A stretch of DNA of 64,000 nt from Gottfriedia luciferensis (GCF_001712755.1 NZ_MDKC01000013.1:248001-312000), one strand, 5' to 3'; counted from the first letter of the stretch, positions 45,551 through 54,077 are shown. The notes: generated by a model from the letters alone, not told the origin. Made by a program: numbers and translations.

Positions 45551-47169
45551 ACAATATAAAGCTACTCGACTGTACTTTACGCGATGGTGGATACATCAAT
45601 GATTGGAACTTTGGTAAGAGGACGGTTAAAAAAGTAATTGAAAAGTTGACACAATCTAGTATAGACATTATTGAATGTGGATTTCTTAGGGATGTGGATT
45701 ATGATAATGACACTACAATTTTCAATGATATTGAAAACATCAAAGAACTGATTCAGCCAAAAAATAAAGATACTATTTACGTAGCTATGATTGATCAACC
45801 ATTCATCTCAATCGATAAAATAAAAGTATATGATGGTACTTCAATCGATGGAATACGATTAACGTTCCATGATAATGAAAAAGAAATTACTGAAGCATTA
45901 GAATATGGAAAAATGTTAATTGAAAAAGGGTATAAAGTGTTTATTCAACCAGTTGGTACTACAAGCTACACTGATGCAAATCTGTTAGCTTTGATCGAAA
46001 AAGTTAATGAGCTAAAACCATATGCATTTTACTTAGTAGATACACTTGGAATTATGTACAAAAATAATTTACTAAGAATGTACCATCTACTAGATCATAA
46101 TCTTGATAAAACAATTAACATCGGATTCCATTCTCATAATAATTTACAATTATCTTTTTCAAATGCCCAAGAATTGTTAACGCTGCATACTAAAAGAAAG
46201 ATAATAATAGATTCTTCGGTATTTGGTATGGGAAGAGGAGCAGGAAATTTATGCACGGAGCTAATTTCTGAGTACATCAATGAAAATATTGAGGAAAAAT
46301 ATAAAATAGTACCGTTATTGGAAATTGTAGATGAACATTTGAGTAGATTTTTTAATGAGCCCAAATGGGGTTATTCCGTTCCCTATTTTATAGCGGCAAT
46401 CAATAATTGTCACCCTAACTATGCATCCTATTTAATGAATAAACAGACGATTTCTGTTAAGTCAATCAATACAATATTGAGGCAAATCCCGAACAAAAAA
46501 CGTGATATCTTTGATGAAAATTATATTGAAGATTTATACATAAGTCATCAAATGCAATTGGTAGATGATACAGAAAATTTGAAGAGATTAAGGAAGCTAA
46601 TTGGTAATAAAAAAGTACTTATTGTAGCACCAGGTAAATCAATCAAAAAAGAAATAGAAAATATTAAAACGTTTATAAACGAAGAAGATCCATTTATTAT
46701 TAGCATAAATTTTTTACCAAGTGCTTTTAACTGTAACGCCATTTTTATTAGCAATAGTAAGAGATTTAAGAGTATGGAAGATGTAATAAAAGATTTATCA
46801 TTTGCAACAACTTTAATAACAACATCTAATATTACAAACTTAAAAGTCGATTCATCAATAGTCGTTAATTATTCTGATTTACTGCTAGAAAACTCCTTAA
46901 TTTCAGATAACGCAGGATTAATGGCTATTAATTTATTAAATCATTTATTTATTGATCATGTATATCTTGCTGGATTTGATGGATTCAGTCTAAACAAGGC
47001 TAAAAACTATTATTCAACAGATTTAATTAACCATATTGAAATGGTCGAGCTTGTTAAGAAGAATGAAGAAATAAAAAATTACTTAGCCAATGTAGAAAAG
47101 AATATGGGAATTCACTATGTAACGTCGACGATTTATAAAGATGTTCATTTGTATAGTAAGACATATTAA
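45547..47169 (+). CDS. DRE-TIM aldolase fused to a DUF115-like domain
   Basis: Residues 1-280 form an HMGL-like/4-hydroxy-2-oxovalerate-aldolase-like barrel with DCTLRDGGYINDWNFG (about 7), IGFHSHNN (about 195; metal-binding H-x-H) and GMGRGAGNLCTELI (about 225). Residues about 350-540 form a Rossmann-like region with VLIVAPGKSI, ISINFLPSAF and FIDHVYLAGFDGFSL, reminiscent of DUF115. The barrel could join pyruvate to an aldehyde, making the keto acid that the upstream enzyme activates. GTG start overlaps the previous stop. Confidence 0.8.
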   Translation: MNNIKLLDCTLRDGGYINDWNFGKRTVKKVIEKLTQSSIDIIECGFLRDVDYDNDTTIFNDIENIKELIQPKNKDTIYVAMIDQPFISIDKIKVYDGTSIDGIRLTFHDNEKEITEALEYGKMLIEKGYKVFIQPVGTTSYTDANLLALIEKVNELKPYAFYLVDTLGIMYKNNLLRMYHLLDHNLDKTINIGFHSHNNLQLSFSNAQELLTLHTKRKIIIDSSVFGMGRGAGNLCTELISEYINENIEEKYKIVPLLEIVDEHLSRFFNEPKWGYSVPYFIAAINNCHPNYASYLMNKQTISVKSINTILRQIPNKKRDIFDENYIEDLYISHQMQLVDDTENLKRLRKLIGNKKVLIVAPGKSIKKEIENIKTFINEEDPFIISINFLPSAFNCNAIFISNSKRFKSMEDVIKDLSFATTLITTSNITNLKVDSSIVVNYSDLLLENSLISDNAGLMAINLLNHLFIDHVYLAGFDGFSLNKAKNYYSTDLINHIEMVELVKKNEEIKNYLANVEKNMGIHYVTSTIYKDVHLYSKTY

Positions 47170-47181
47170 AGCGGAGGGCAT

Positions 47182-47853
47182 ATGAAATATTCTACAATCA
47201 TTTTTGACTTAGATGGAACATTATTAGATACAGCCCAAGGAATCATGATTGGCGCGAATCATACTGCAATTCTAATGGGGGCACCTGAATTAACAGTTCA
47301 ACAGCAGAGACGATTTATTGGTCCACCACCCGTCGAATCATTTATGCGAGAGTGCGGTTTTAATGAAGAAAAGGCAAGAGAAGCTGTAAAAATATATCGA
47401 AGTAGATATAAAGAAAAGGGTAAATTTGAGGCTAAGCAATATAGCTATATAAAAGAGTTACTATTTTCATTAAAAGAGAAAAAATGTAATACGGCAGTTG
47501 CAACGCTAAAGAGGGATGATTTAGCAAAAGAAATATTGGAAAATTTCGAATTGAGTAAGCACTTTGATGTTATTTTCGGGGTCGATGATGCCGATACGCT
47601 TAGTAAATCAGATTTAATTTTAATGTGCTTAGAAGAGATAGGGCAAAATGATTTGTCGAAGGTAGTATTGATCGGCGATAGCATGCATGATGCAATTGGT
47701 GCAGAGAAAGTGGGAATTGATTTTATTGCCGTGACGTATGGTTACGGATTTGAAAGTAAAGTTGACGCGGATAAATGCAAGAATGTTTATGTAACTGAAA
47801 GTGTTGAGGAGCTCTTTGATTTTTTTGAATTAAAGCAGAAGATCAAGTATTAA
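47182..47853 (+). CDS. HAD-superfamily phosphatase
   Basis: The 223-residue HAD hydrolase has motif I DLDGTLLDT (residues 9-17), a helical cap, motif II with VATLKRDD, and motif III/IV in KVVLIGDSMHDAIGAEKVG (about 160-178). It resembles phosphoglycolate-phosphatase-type enzymes. In series with the aldolase and cytidylyltransferase it could remove the phosphate from the condensed sugar acid, the role of KdsC in KDO synthesis. RBS GGAGGGCAT precedes ATG. Confidence 0.85.
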   Translation: MKYSTIIFDLDGTLLDTAQGIMIGANHTAILMGAPELTVQQQRRFIGPPPVESFMRECGFNEEKAREAVKIYRSRYKEKGKFEAKQYSYIKELLFSLKEKKCNTAVATLKRDDLAKEILENFELSKHFDVIFGVDDADTLSKSDLILMCLEEIGQNDLSKVVLIGDSMHDAIGAEKVGIDFIAVTYGYGFESKVDADKCKNVYVTESVEELFDFFELKQKIKY

Positions 47854-47911
47854 TTTCATATAAACGGTTTATCAATACTTTGTATAAAAAGTGGATAATG
47901 GAGCGGTTACT

Positions 47912-48916
47912 TTGAAAAATAGATTAGCAAAAGTAGTTGCAGGGTTAATCATATTATTTATCTTTGCACTAGTAATTTATATAATTTGGGATAATAACCG
48001 AATTACAATAGCAAAACAAGATGTCTTAGTAGACCACTTACCAAAAGAATTTGAGGGATATAAAATTCTTCAAATTTCAGACTTGCATAGTAAAGAGTTT
48101 GGTAAAAATCAAAGTCGCTTGTTAAAATCCATTAACTCCACCGATTATGACGCCATTGTTTTTACTGGTGATATGATTCTTAAAAGCCAAAGTACTAATA
48201 TTAAGCCTTTTTATCAATTATTAGAAGGAATACAAAACAAAGAGAATGCCATTTATATACCTGGAAATGAAGATCCAGAGGCATATTATGTAAATTCAAA
48301 AGATGTATTAGTAAAAAGTAAGTTCATAAAAGGTATTGAAAAACGTGGTGTCAAATTCTTGGAATCTATTTATTCAGTCAAAAAAAACAATTCCACAATT
48401 AACTTCGTTGACTTTGAAACGTCAATCCTGAACGCTTCTCAAAGTGATAAACAAACAAATGGAATCTTCTTACCTGAATATGTACAAACCAAGCAGTATA
48501 TTGAGCACCGTAAATCATTAATTAAAGAGATGTCCGGTATTAATCAATTAAAAAAGAATGATGTCTTAATTGCGCTTAATCACTATCCTATAGTTGACGC
48601 GAGAATTGATAGTCTTTTAAATGATGCAAGTCTGAAGTTTAGAGATCGGAAATACGATTTGATTATTGCTGGACATTATCATGGAGGACAAATTCGTTTA
48701 CCCTTTATAGGAGCACCATTCGTACCAGAGGGATGGTATAAGTGGGGTGGTCTGTTTCCTCCACAAAACCGCGTTAAAGGTCTTTGGGAGTACAAACATA
48801 CTAAACAATATGTGAGTACAGGTCTTGGAAGTAGCAATTTTATTCGGTTCCTAAAGTTTCGTTTATTTAACCCTCCTGAAATCAATGTTTTAACATTAAA
48901 ACAAAAAATTAATTAA
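47912..48916 (+). CDS. membrane-anchored metallophosphoesterase (YkuE-like)
   Basis: About 334 residues: an N-terminal membrane helix (about 4-26) and then a calcineurin-like phosphoesterase domain. The metal motifs are ILQISDLHSKEFG (D-x-H), FTGDMI (GD), PGNEDPEAY (GNxD variant of GNH), LNHYPI and AGHYHGGQIRLP (GHxH). The final part GLGSSNFIRFLKFRLFNPPEI is typical of YkuE-type enzymes. The catalytic domain should face outside. TTG 47912 has GGAG 8 nt upstream; GTG 47891 has no RBS. Confidence 0.88.
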   Translation: MKNRLAKVVAGLIILFIFALVIYIIWDNNRITIAKQDVLVDHLPKEFEGYKILQISDLHSKEFGKNQSRLLKSINSTDYDAIVFTGDMILKSQSTNIKPFYQLLEGIQNKENAIYIPGNEDPEAYYVNSKDVLVKSKFIKGIEKRGVKFLESIYSVKKNNSTINFVDFETSILNASQSDKQTNGIFLPEYVQTKQYIEHRKSLIKEMSGINQLKKNDVLIALNHYPIVDARIDSLLNDASLKFRDRKYDLIIAGHYHGGQIRLPFIGAPFVPEGWYKWGGLFPPQNRVKGLWEYKHTKQYVSTGLGSSNFIRFLKFRLFNPPEINVLTLKQKIN

Positions 48917-48988
48917 CAAGACGTTGAAACATATTTTCTTAAATATTGTTTAACTACACTTTAATTTTTACTAAAAGGAGCAATATCC

Positions 48989-49897
48989 GTGAGCTGGAAA
49001 AAAATAATGTTGCGCATTGGAATTGTTTTGACCGTACTGGTATCTATAGCTGGGGCTACTGGATTTTATATTTATCATGAAGTAACGAAAACAACGAGCG
49101 TTATCTATCACCCAATAGAAAAGACGGAAAAAAGGGTTGAACCCGTCAGCGTTAAAGAAAAAAATCCATTCTCTGTTTTACTCCTAGGGGTAGACAAACG
49201 ACCAGGTGACCAGGGGCGATCTGATTCGCTAATGGTTATAACCGTAAATCCTACAAAACATACGACGAAAATTATTAGTATTCCACGTGATACTCGTACT
49301 GAAATAGTAGGGAAAAATCGTACTGATAAGATTAATCATGCATTTGCATTCGGTGGTATACAAATGAGTGTAAACACTGTGGAGAAATTTTTAAACATAC
49401 CTATTGATTACTATTTAGAAGTCAATATGGAGGGGTTTAAAGGCATTGTAGATGCAATTGGTGGAGTAGAGGTTATGAATACACTAGACTTTACAAATGA
49501 CGGTTATCACTTTAAAAAGGGATTATTGTCTCTAAATGGAGAAAAGGCGTTAAGTTTCTCGCGAATGCGTTACGAGGATCCACAAGGTGATTTTGGACGA
49601 GAAGCAAGACAACGTCAAATCATTCAAGAAGTAATTAACAAAGGAACAAAAATTAAAAGTTTAGTGGGTTATAAGGATATATTAAATTCGATTAGTAAAA
49701 ACCTAGAAACTAATTTAACCCTAGATGAAATGTTTGATATTCAGAAAAGCTATCGAGGTGCCACTGATAGTATTGAACAACAGCAACTAGAAGGAAATGG
49801 GAAAATGATCAAGGGAATCTACTATTATTTAGTACCGGAAGAAAATCGTTTAGCACTTTCAAATGAACTACGCGATCAGTTAGGATTAACACAATAG
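48989..49897 (+). CDS. LytR-CpsA-Psr (LCP) family glycopolymer ligase
   Basis: This 302-residue LCP protein has one N-terminal membrane helix (about 7-28). The catalytic domain shows FSVLLLGVDKRPGDQGRSDS (about 62-81), TKIISIPRDTRTEIVG, KINHAFAFGG and FSRMRYEDPQGDFGREARQR. These residues bind the polyprenyl-pyrophosphate. LCP enzymes attach glycopolymers from lipid carriers to peptidoglycan, so it may anchor the polysaccharide made here. GTG has AAAAGGAG upstream. A strong terminator follows and closes the locus. Confidence 0.94.
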   Translation: MSWKKIMLRIGIVLTVLVSIAGATGFYIYHEVTKTTSVIYHPIEKTEKRVEPVSVKEKNPFSVLLLGVDKRPGDQGRSDSLMVITVNPTKHTTKIISIPRDTRTEIVGKNRTDKINHAFAFGGIQMSVNTVEKFLNIPIDYYLEVNMEGFKGIVDAIGGVEVMNTLDFTNDGYHFKKGLLSLNGEKALSFSRMRYEDPQGDFGREARQRQIIQEVINKGTKIKSLVGYKDILNSISKNLETNLTLDEMFDIQKSYRGATDSIEQQQLEGNGKMIKGIYYYLVPEENRLALSNELRDQLGLTQ

Positions 49898-49920
49898 CGT
49901 GAATTTTTATGAAGAGAAAG

Positions 49921-49970
49921 AACCCCGATTTGGTAAATAGTTTAACTATATACCAAATCGGGGTTTTTTT
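49921..49970 (+). terminator. strong terminator ending the polysaccharide locus
   Basis: AACCCCGATTTGGTA (49921-49935) pairs with TACCAAATCGGGGTT (49951-49965) and is followed by a T run. It lies 24 bp after the LCP stop codon. Confidence 0.95.
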
Positions 49971-50338
49971 GCTTTGTTCAAGATAAGATCTCTAATCTAA
50001 AAGGAAAGACTACTCCTCCCATTTATCCCCTGAGGTTTCTACAAATTTCTACATATTAATATTTGTTTGTAAATCCGAACGCTACTATAGACCTAGTACA
50101 TATTCCTGGTTTTTCCATTAAAATATGAAAAAAAATAGAGAATCAACAGTATTTACGTTTAATCATTTCCGTATTTTATGTATAAAAAGAACTAGTTAAC
50201 AGTGTGATAGTTAGTATAGTTCTGTTTTTACAACAACAATAAACAAATAAATACATTATTCTTCAATAAGTGATTAAAAAAAATAATAACATTGTCGTTT
50301 TTTATCAAAATAGCACTTTTTATAAAGATTCAACTCAA

Positions 50339-50367
50339 TTGTTAGATTATTTAGTCTTTTGTATAGT
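50339..50367 (+). promoter_or_regulatory. promoter of the helical-protein operon
   Basis: TTGTTA (50339-50344) and TATAGT (50362-50367) are separated by exactly 17 bp. Transcription would start near 50374, just before the operator palindrome. Half-sites AGAAC (50189) and GTTCT (50219) occur further upstream. Confidence 0.6.
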
Positions 50368-50379
50368 TAAATTGTATAC

Positions 50380-50395
50380 GTTCTCATAGGAGAAC
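50380..50395. promoter_or_regulatory. SinR-type operator of the helical-protein operon
   Basis: GTTCTCATAGGAGAAC is a perfect inverted repeat with 6-bp arms GTTCTC/GAGAAC and a 4-bp spacer. This matches the known SinR half-site. It overlaps the predicted start of transcription, so bound SinR would block it. A longer repeat, AAATTGTATA (50369-50378) and TATACAATTT (50409-50418), surrounds it. Confidence 0.75.
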
Positions 50396-50434
50396 AAAAT
50401 ACAAACTATATACAATTTAGGGAGAGAGAAAGAG

Positions 50435-51205
50435 ATGAAAAAGGTTAAGAGTAAAGTTGTAATAGGGATTGTATCCGCTGGTTTAGTTATTTCTGGAGGA
50501 ATCGCATTCGCAAGTACTAACGCAGGGGAGTTATTAACAAACTGGGCTAATTCGAAAACTTCTGATGCAAAAACAGAGCTATCTTCATCATACAAACCAA
50601 AATATGATTCTTCAGTTGCAGATATGAAAACTAACGTAAATAATTACAAAGTTAATGCTGCAAACACGATTGAATCAGTAGGAGACGCTCAAACAAAATT
50701 GGCAAATCAACAAATTAGTGCGGCTTTAAATGAGCATATTACTGCAATTTCTCAAGCTATGGCTGCTTTAAACATGAGCATTCCTGCTGATTTTGCTAAT
50801 TATGTTTCAACAACAAATGGTAAAACAACATCTGATTTAAATGCATTAGCAGATACATTAAATAGTAGCTTTAACGCACAGCTTTCAGCGGTTGCTAAAA
50901 GTGCGGATTCAAAACTTCAATCTAATTTAAATTCTTCTCGCACAACAGCTGTGAACACTTTAACGCAAAAAATTCAAGATGCTAAAGCTGAAATTACTAC
51001 ACTAATTAATACTCAAGCATCTGATTCTGAAAAAGCTGTTTTAGAGCACTTATCTTCTGAAATTGATCGTATTGAAGCTTCATTAAAAACTGAAATTGAC
51101 ACGCAAAAAGAAGCAGCATTTAAAACTTTAGAAGATACACAATCAAAAACTACTAATGATGCTATTAAAGATATGCAAGATTTAGTGGACGCTATTAATA
51201 AATAA
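50435..51205 (+). CDS. secreted helical protein 1 of the SinR-linked operon
   Basis: The 256-residue protein has a signal peptide (KKVKSKVVIGIVSAGLVISG, cleavage after AFA near residue 27). A mature N-terminus STNAGELLTNWANSKTSDA follows, then an all-helical Ala/Ser/Thr/Asn/Lys-rich region with heptad-like repeats (KTELSSSYKPK, LNALADTLNSSFNAQL, AKAEITTLINTQ). No membrane anchor or wall-sorting signal is present, so it should be released. The mature start is shared with the protein at 52471. It is not recognisably TasA or TapA. It probably is a surface or matrix protein that polymerises by coiled coils. Confidence 0.7.
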   Translation: MKKVKSKVVIGIVSAGLVISGGIAFASTNAGELLTNWANSKTSDAKTELSSSYKPKYDSSVADMKTNVNNYKVNAANTIESVGDAQTKLANQQISAALNEHITAISQAMAALNMSIPADFANYVSTTNGKTTSDLNALADTLNSSFNAQLSAVAKSADSKLQSNLNSSRTTAVNTLTQKIQDAKAEITTLINTQASDSEKAVLEHLSSEIDRIEASLKTEIDTQKEAAFKTLEDTQSKTTNDAIKDMQDLVDAINK

Positions 51206-51296
51206 GATAATTTACATTATTAGTAGTAAACATGACTTTTAAATTCATAAAATTAAAGAGTTTGTTTTTTTTCATGTAGTCATTAGGAGGTAAATT

Positions 51297-51872
51297 ATGC
51301 AGAATCATACTGAAAAAACAGAAAAACAAACATGGGTCTCTAAAAAATTTAAAAAGCTTTTAATTGGATCTGTTACGTTAAGTGGTGGTTTACTCGTTGC
51401 AACGACGTTTTCATTTGCCGATACAAATTTACCTGCAGCGATGACTGCATGGACAAGCCAACAAACTAAACAAGCAAGTGATTATATTATTGGAATGACC
51501 GAAGCAGAGTCTATTAAGCAAAAAGCACGCTTAATTCAAGAGGTGCAAGAAAAAGCTAAAGAATCTGCTGATGAAATACAAGAATATGCGACACAAAAAA
51601 GCTTAGAATCTCAAGCGGAGCTTCAAGAGTATGGAGATCAATTGATTAAACAAATTGATAGTAAGAACGAAAAAGATGTACAAGAAGCAAAAGCGAGAAT
51701 TGATAAAATTATACAGAACGCTCAGGAACAAGCAAAAGAAGAAATGAAACAGCAGGTTCCTAAGGTGAACTCAAATAATGGGAATAAATCCAACGAAACA
51801 TCTGACTCCAAAAATGATGATTTACAAAATACAAACAGCCAAGATCAGTCTAGCGGGGAAGGACAACAGTAA
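51297..51872 (+). CDS. secreted coiled-coil protein 2 of the SinR-linked operon
   Basis: The 191-residue protein has a long basic N-terminus and a signal segment (LLIGSVTLSGGLLVATTFSF-like, cleavage near FAD). The mature start TNLPAAMTAWTSQQTKQASD is distantly like the STNAGEL start of its neighbours. A charged coiled coil (about 75-160; EVQEKAKESADEIQEYATQ) and an Asn/Ser/Gln-rich tail follow. Its stop overlaps the next start by one base (TAATG). By position it corresponds to TapA, an accessory assembly protein, but similarity is not apparent. Confidence 0.68.
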   Translation: MQNHTEKTEKQTWVSKKFKKLLIGSVTLSGGLLVATTFSFADTNLPAAMTAWTSQQTKQASDYIIGMTEAESIKQKARLIQEVQEKAKESADEIQEYATQKSLESQAELQEYGDQLIKQIDSKNEKDVQEAKARIDKIIQNAQEQAKEEMKQQVPKVNSNNGNKSNETSDSKNDDLQNTNSQDQSSGEGQQ

Positions 51873-52444
51873 TGAATGCTTCAAAAATTGAAGAACAAAA
51901 AACGGTGGAAGATAAAAACGTACAAACTTTTAGTCAGTCATTATTTGAATGGTTGAGGTTCTTTCTAATTTTAAGTATTCTTTTAGTTATTTTACTAAAC
52001 ACAGTTGGACTTACAAAAGTTAGTGGATTTTCAATGTACCCTACTTTAAACGATGGGGATGTAGTCTTTGTGAATAAATTAGCGCGTTTTACTCATGATC
52101 CTGAACTTGGAGATGTTGCGATTATGAAATTAAGAGCAGAAGGATTTGATGTTGTAAAACGAATAATTGGAGTTCCTGGGGACACAGTTTTTATAAAAAA
52201 TGGAATTATTTATGTGAATAACCAACCGGTTCAAGAAATCTCTACAAATGGAACTTCTGAAGATATGGATAAAATAACGGTTCCTAAAAACAAGATATTT
52301 GTTGTTGGTGATAATCGAGAGCCGGGAATAAGCTTCGATAGTCGAAGTAAAGATTTTGGATTTATACCTATTAATGACATTAAAGGTTATGTACTTGTTT
52401 CAATTTTACCTATTCATAAAATAGCAAAACCACTTAAAGTGTAA
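51872..52444 (+). CDS. type I signal peptidase dedicated to the operon
   Basis: The 190-residue protein has one N-terminal membrane helix (about 29-50) and the SPase I boxes. The catalytic Ser is in SGFSMYPTLNDGDVVFVNKL (box B, about 52-70), the catalytic Lys in VVKRIIGVPGD (box D, about 92-103), and box E is VVGDNREPGISFDSRSKDFG. The lysine makes it a prokaryotic-type enzyme. B. subtilis SipW, in the same relative place, is the ER type with histidine. It probably processes the three helical precursors around it. Confidence 0.92.
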   Translation: MNASKIEEQKTVEDKNVQTFSQSLFEWLRFFLILSILLVILLNTVGLTKVSGFSMYPTLNDGDVVFVNKLARFTHDPELGDVAIMKLRAEGFDVVKRIIGVPGDTVFIKNGIIYVNNQPVQEISTNGTSEDMDKITVPKNKIFVVGDNREPGISFDSRSKDFGFIPINDIKGYVLVSILPIHKIAKPLKV

Positions 52445-52470
52445 TCTGTCTAATGGAGGCACGAAAGAAA

Positions 52471-53652
52471 ATGGAAAAAAAATCAATGAAAAAGAAAATT
52501 GCAGTTGGAATACTGGCTGCTGGAATCTTAACATCTTCTAGTTTGGCGTTTGCATCTACTAATGCCGGGGAGTTATTTACAAATTATGCAGCTCAATTAT
52601 TAAATGATGCGAAGTCAACGGTTAGTAGCACATTAGGTTCAAAAACTTCAGATATGATTGGGGCATTAAAGAATAAATTAAATGCATATGCTTCTGATAC
52701 AGAAAACGGCGTTAATAATAAACAAGGCGAGTTAGAACAAGCTGGTGTTAATAAAATTAACAGTCAGTCAGATGAGCATATTAAAGCAATCAACAATGCT
52801 TTACCTGGAATTAATCAAAATACTACAGACCAATTTTCGCAGCTAGTAGCACAATTAAATGCTCAAATTACTGCTGGAGTTGAAGGTGAAGTTAACGGGT
52901 TAAAACCTGACTTTAGTTCACAAGTTTCAAATGGGCAACAAAAAATTACTGCTGAACAAGCTAAGGCGCTTGATGATTTAGAAGACGCTATAAATGCTGC
53001 AAAAGTAACTTTAGGACAACTAATTGATGAGCAAAAAAAATCGACTGATGCAACTGTAAAAACATATTTATCAGATGAAATAAAAAGAGTAACAAATATT
53101 ATTAACGCTGCAACAGATCAATTAGAGCTTAAGAAAGCAACAGCTCTAGCTAATAAAGCTACATCTATTAAAAATGATACACTTAATGATTTAGATTCTT
53201 TAGCTAGTGGATTATATACTCCCCAAAATAGTTTTCTAGCAGACTTTGAAAGTGCAAGTTCACCATTTTCAATTGCTGGTGATTGGGGAAGAATTAATTC
53301 AAAAGTAGATGGGAAAACTGACTATTATTTAATTAGCAATAACATTCCTAATAATAGTTCTTCTACTGCTGAAGTAACAATTAATGTACCAGATAATGCC
53401 TATAACGCATTCCTATCTTTTGATTATTTAGTACTTTCTCAACTAGATAAAGATATCTTAACGATTTCATTAGATGGCAATGTACTAGTTAGTGAATCAG
53501 GTACAGATAACCATTGGACAAATAAAAAACTTACTATTCAACCAGGTAAACATGTGTTAAAACTTACTTATGCTAAGGATAAATCTGGCAGCTCTAGTAA
53601 AGATGCTGGTTATATCGATAACATTTCTCTAAAGTATGATTTACGTAAATAA
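52471..53652 (+). CDS. secreted helical protein 3 with C-terminal beta-sandwich domain
   Basis: About 393 residues. A signal peptide (KKKIAVGILAAGILTSSSLA, cleaved after AFA) leads to STNAGELFTNYAAQLLNDA, nearly the same mature start as protein 1. A helical region follows to about residue 245. The last 140 residues look like a beta-sandwich or lectin-like domain (LADFESASSPFSIAGDWGRI, LTISLDGNVLVSE, KHVLKLTYAKD, AGYIDNISLKYD). That domain may bind glycan while the helical part assembles. I prefer ATG 52471 because the ATG at 52453 lies in the GGAGG. Confidence 0.72.
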   Translation: MEKKSMKKKIAVGILAAGILTSSSLAFASTNAGELFTNYAAQLLNDAKSTVSSTLGSKTSDMIGALKNKLNAYASDTENGVNNKQGELEQAGVNKINSQSDEHIKAINNALPGINQNTTDQFSQLVAQLNAQITAGVEGEVNGLKPDFSSQVSNGQQKITAEQAKALDDLEDAINAAKVTLGQLIDEQKKSTDATVKTYLSDEIKRVTNIINAATDQLELKKATALANKATSIKNDTLNDLDSLASGLYTPQNSFLADFESASSPFSIAGDWGRINSKVDGKTDYYLISNNIPNNSSSTAEVTINVPDNAYNAFLSFDYLVLSQLDKDILTISLDGNVLVSESGTDNHWTNKKLTIQPGKHVLKLTYAKDKSGSSSKDAGYIDNISLKYDLRK

Positions 53653-53657
53653 AAAAT

Positions 53658-53698
53658 AAGAAGGGCGCTCTTCATTTTGAAGTGCGCCCTTCTTATTT
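53658..53698 (+). terminator. terminator of the helical-protein operon
   Basis: AAGAAGGGCGCTCTTCA (53658-53674) pairs with TGAAGTGCGCCCTTCTT (53678-53694) with one mismatch, followed by ATTTTT. It is very stable and stands 5 bp after the stop codon. Confidence 0.95.
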
Positions 53699-53705
53699 TT
53701 GTGTG

Positions 53706-53748
53706 AAAAAAAATCTTCAAATTAAAATGGAAACATTTTAATTCGAAG
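53706..53748 (-). terminator. terminator of sinIR
   Basis: On the minus strand CTTCGAATTAAAATG pairs with CATTTTAATTTGAAG, followed by ATTTTTTTTC. It comes just after the sinR stop codon and is separate from the operon terminator on the other strand. Confidence 0.8.
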
Positions 53749-53750
53749 GT

Positions 53751-54071
53751 TTATTTGCCTTGCTTATACTTATTAAACTCAATAAATTTTAATAATTCAT
53801 CTTTTGGTATACCTGAATTAATTGCTTCTTGAAGGATTTCCATCCATTCAGAATCAATAATTTTTGTTGGATCAATATCATCTTTCAGGAGGCTTTCTGC
53901 CGTTGTATTGAAGACGCCAGCAATTTTTTCAAGTACTTGAATTGAAGGATTGCTTTGTAGATTTCGTTCAATCGAACTTATGTAAGATTTTGCGATACCA
54001 GCACGTTCTGCAAGCTCTGTAAGTGACATTCCATGTTGTAAACGTAGTTTTTTAATTCGTTCTCCAATCAT
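53751..54071 (-). CDS. sinR: SinR, biofilm master repressor
   Basis: The 106-residue protein has an Xre-type helix-turn-helix (GMSLTELAERAGIAKSYISS, residues about 13-32, then NPSIQVLEKIAGVF) and a C-terminal SinI-interaction domain (SEWMEILQEAINSGIPKDEL). SinR represses matrix operons by binding GTTCT half-sites, and SinI removes it. Matching palindromes occur at several places in this window. It follows sinI by 62 bp. The ATG has TGGAGTAG upstream, which can pair with CTACTCC just behind sinI. It converges on the helical-protein operon, as sinR converges on tasA in B. subtilis. Confidence 0.95.
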   Translation of the reverse strand: MIGERIKKLRLQHGMSLTELAERAGIAKSYISSIERNLQSNPSIQVLEKIAGVFNTTAESLLKDDIDPTKIIDSEWMEILQEAINSGIPKDELLKFIEFNKYKQGK

Positions 54072-54077
54072 ATAAGC

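Noticed and set aside
50435-53652. Helical proteins considered as TasA/TapA homologues
   Set aside because: Position and regulation agree, but there is no TasA-like sequence pattern; the proteins are all-helical with a different mature start.
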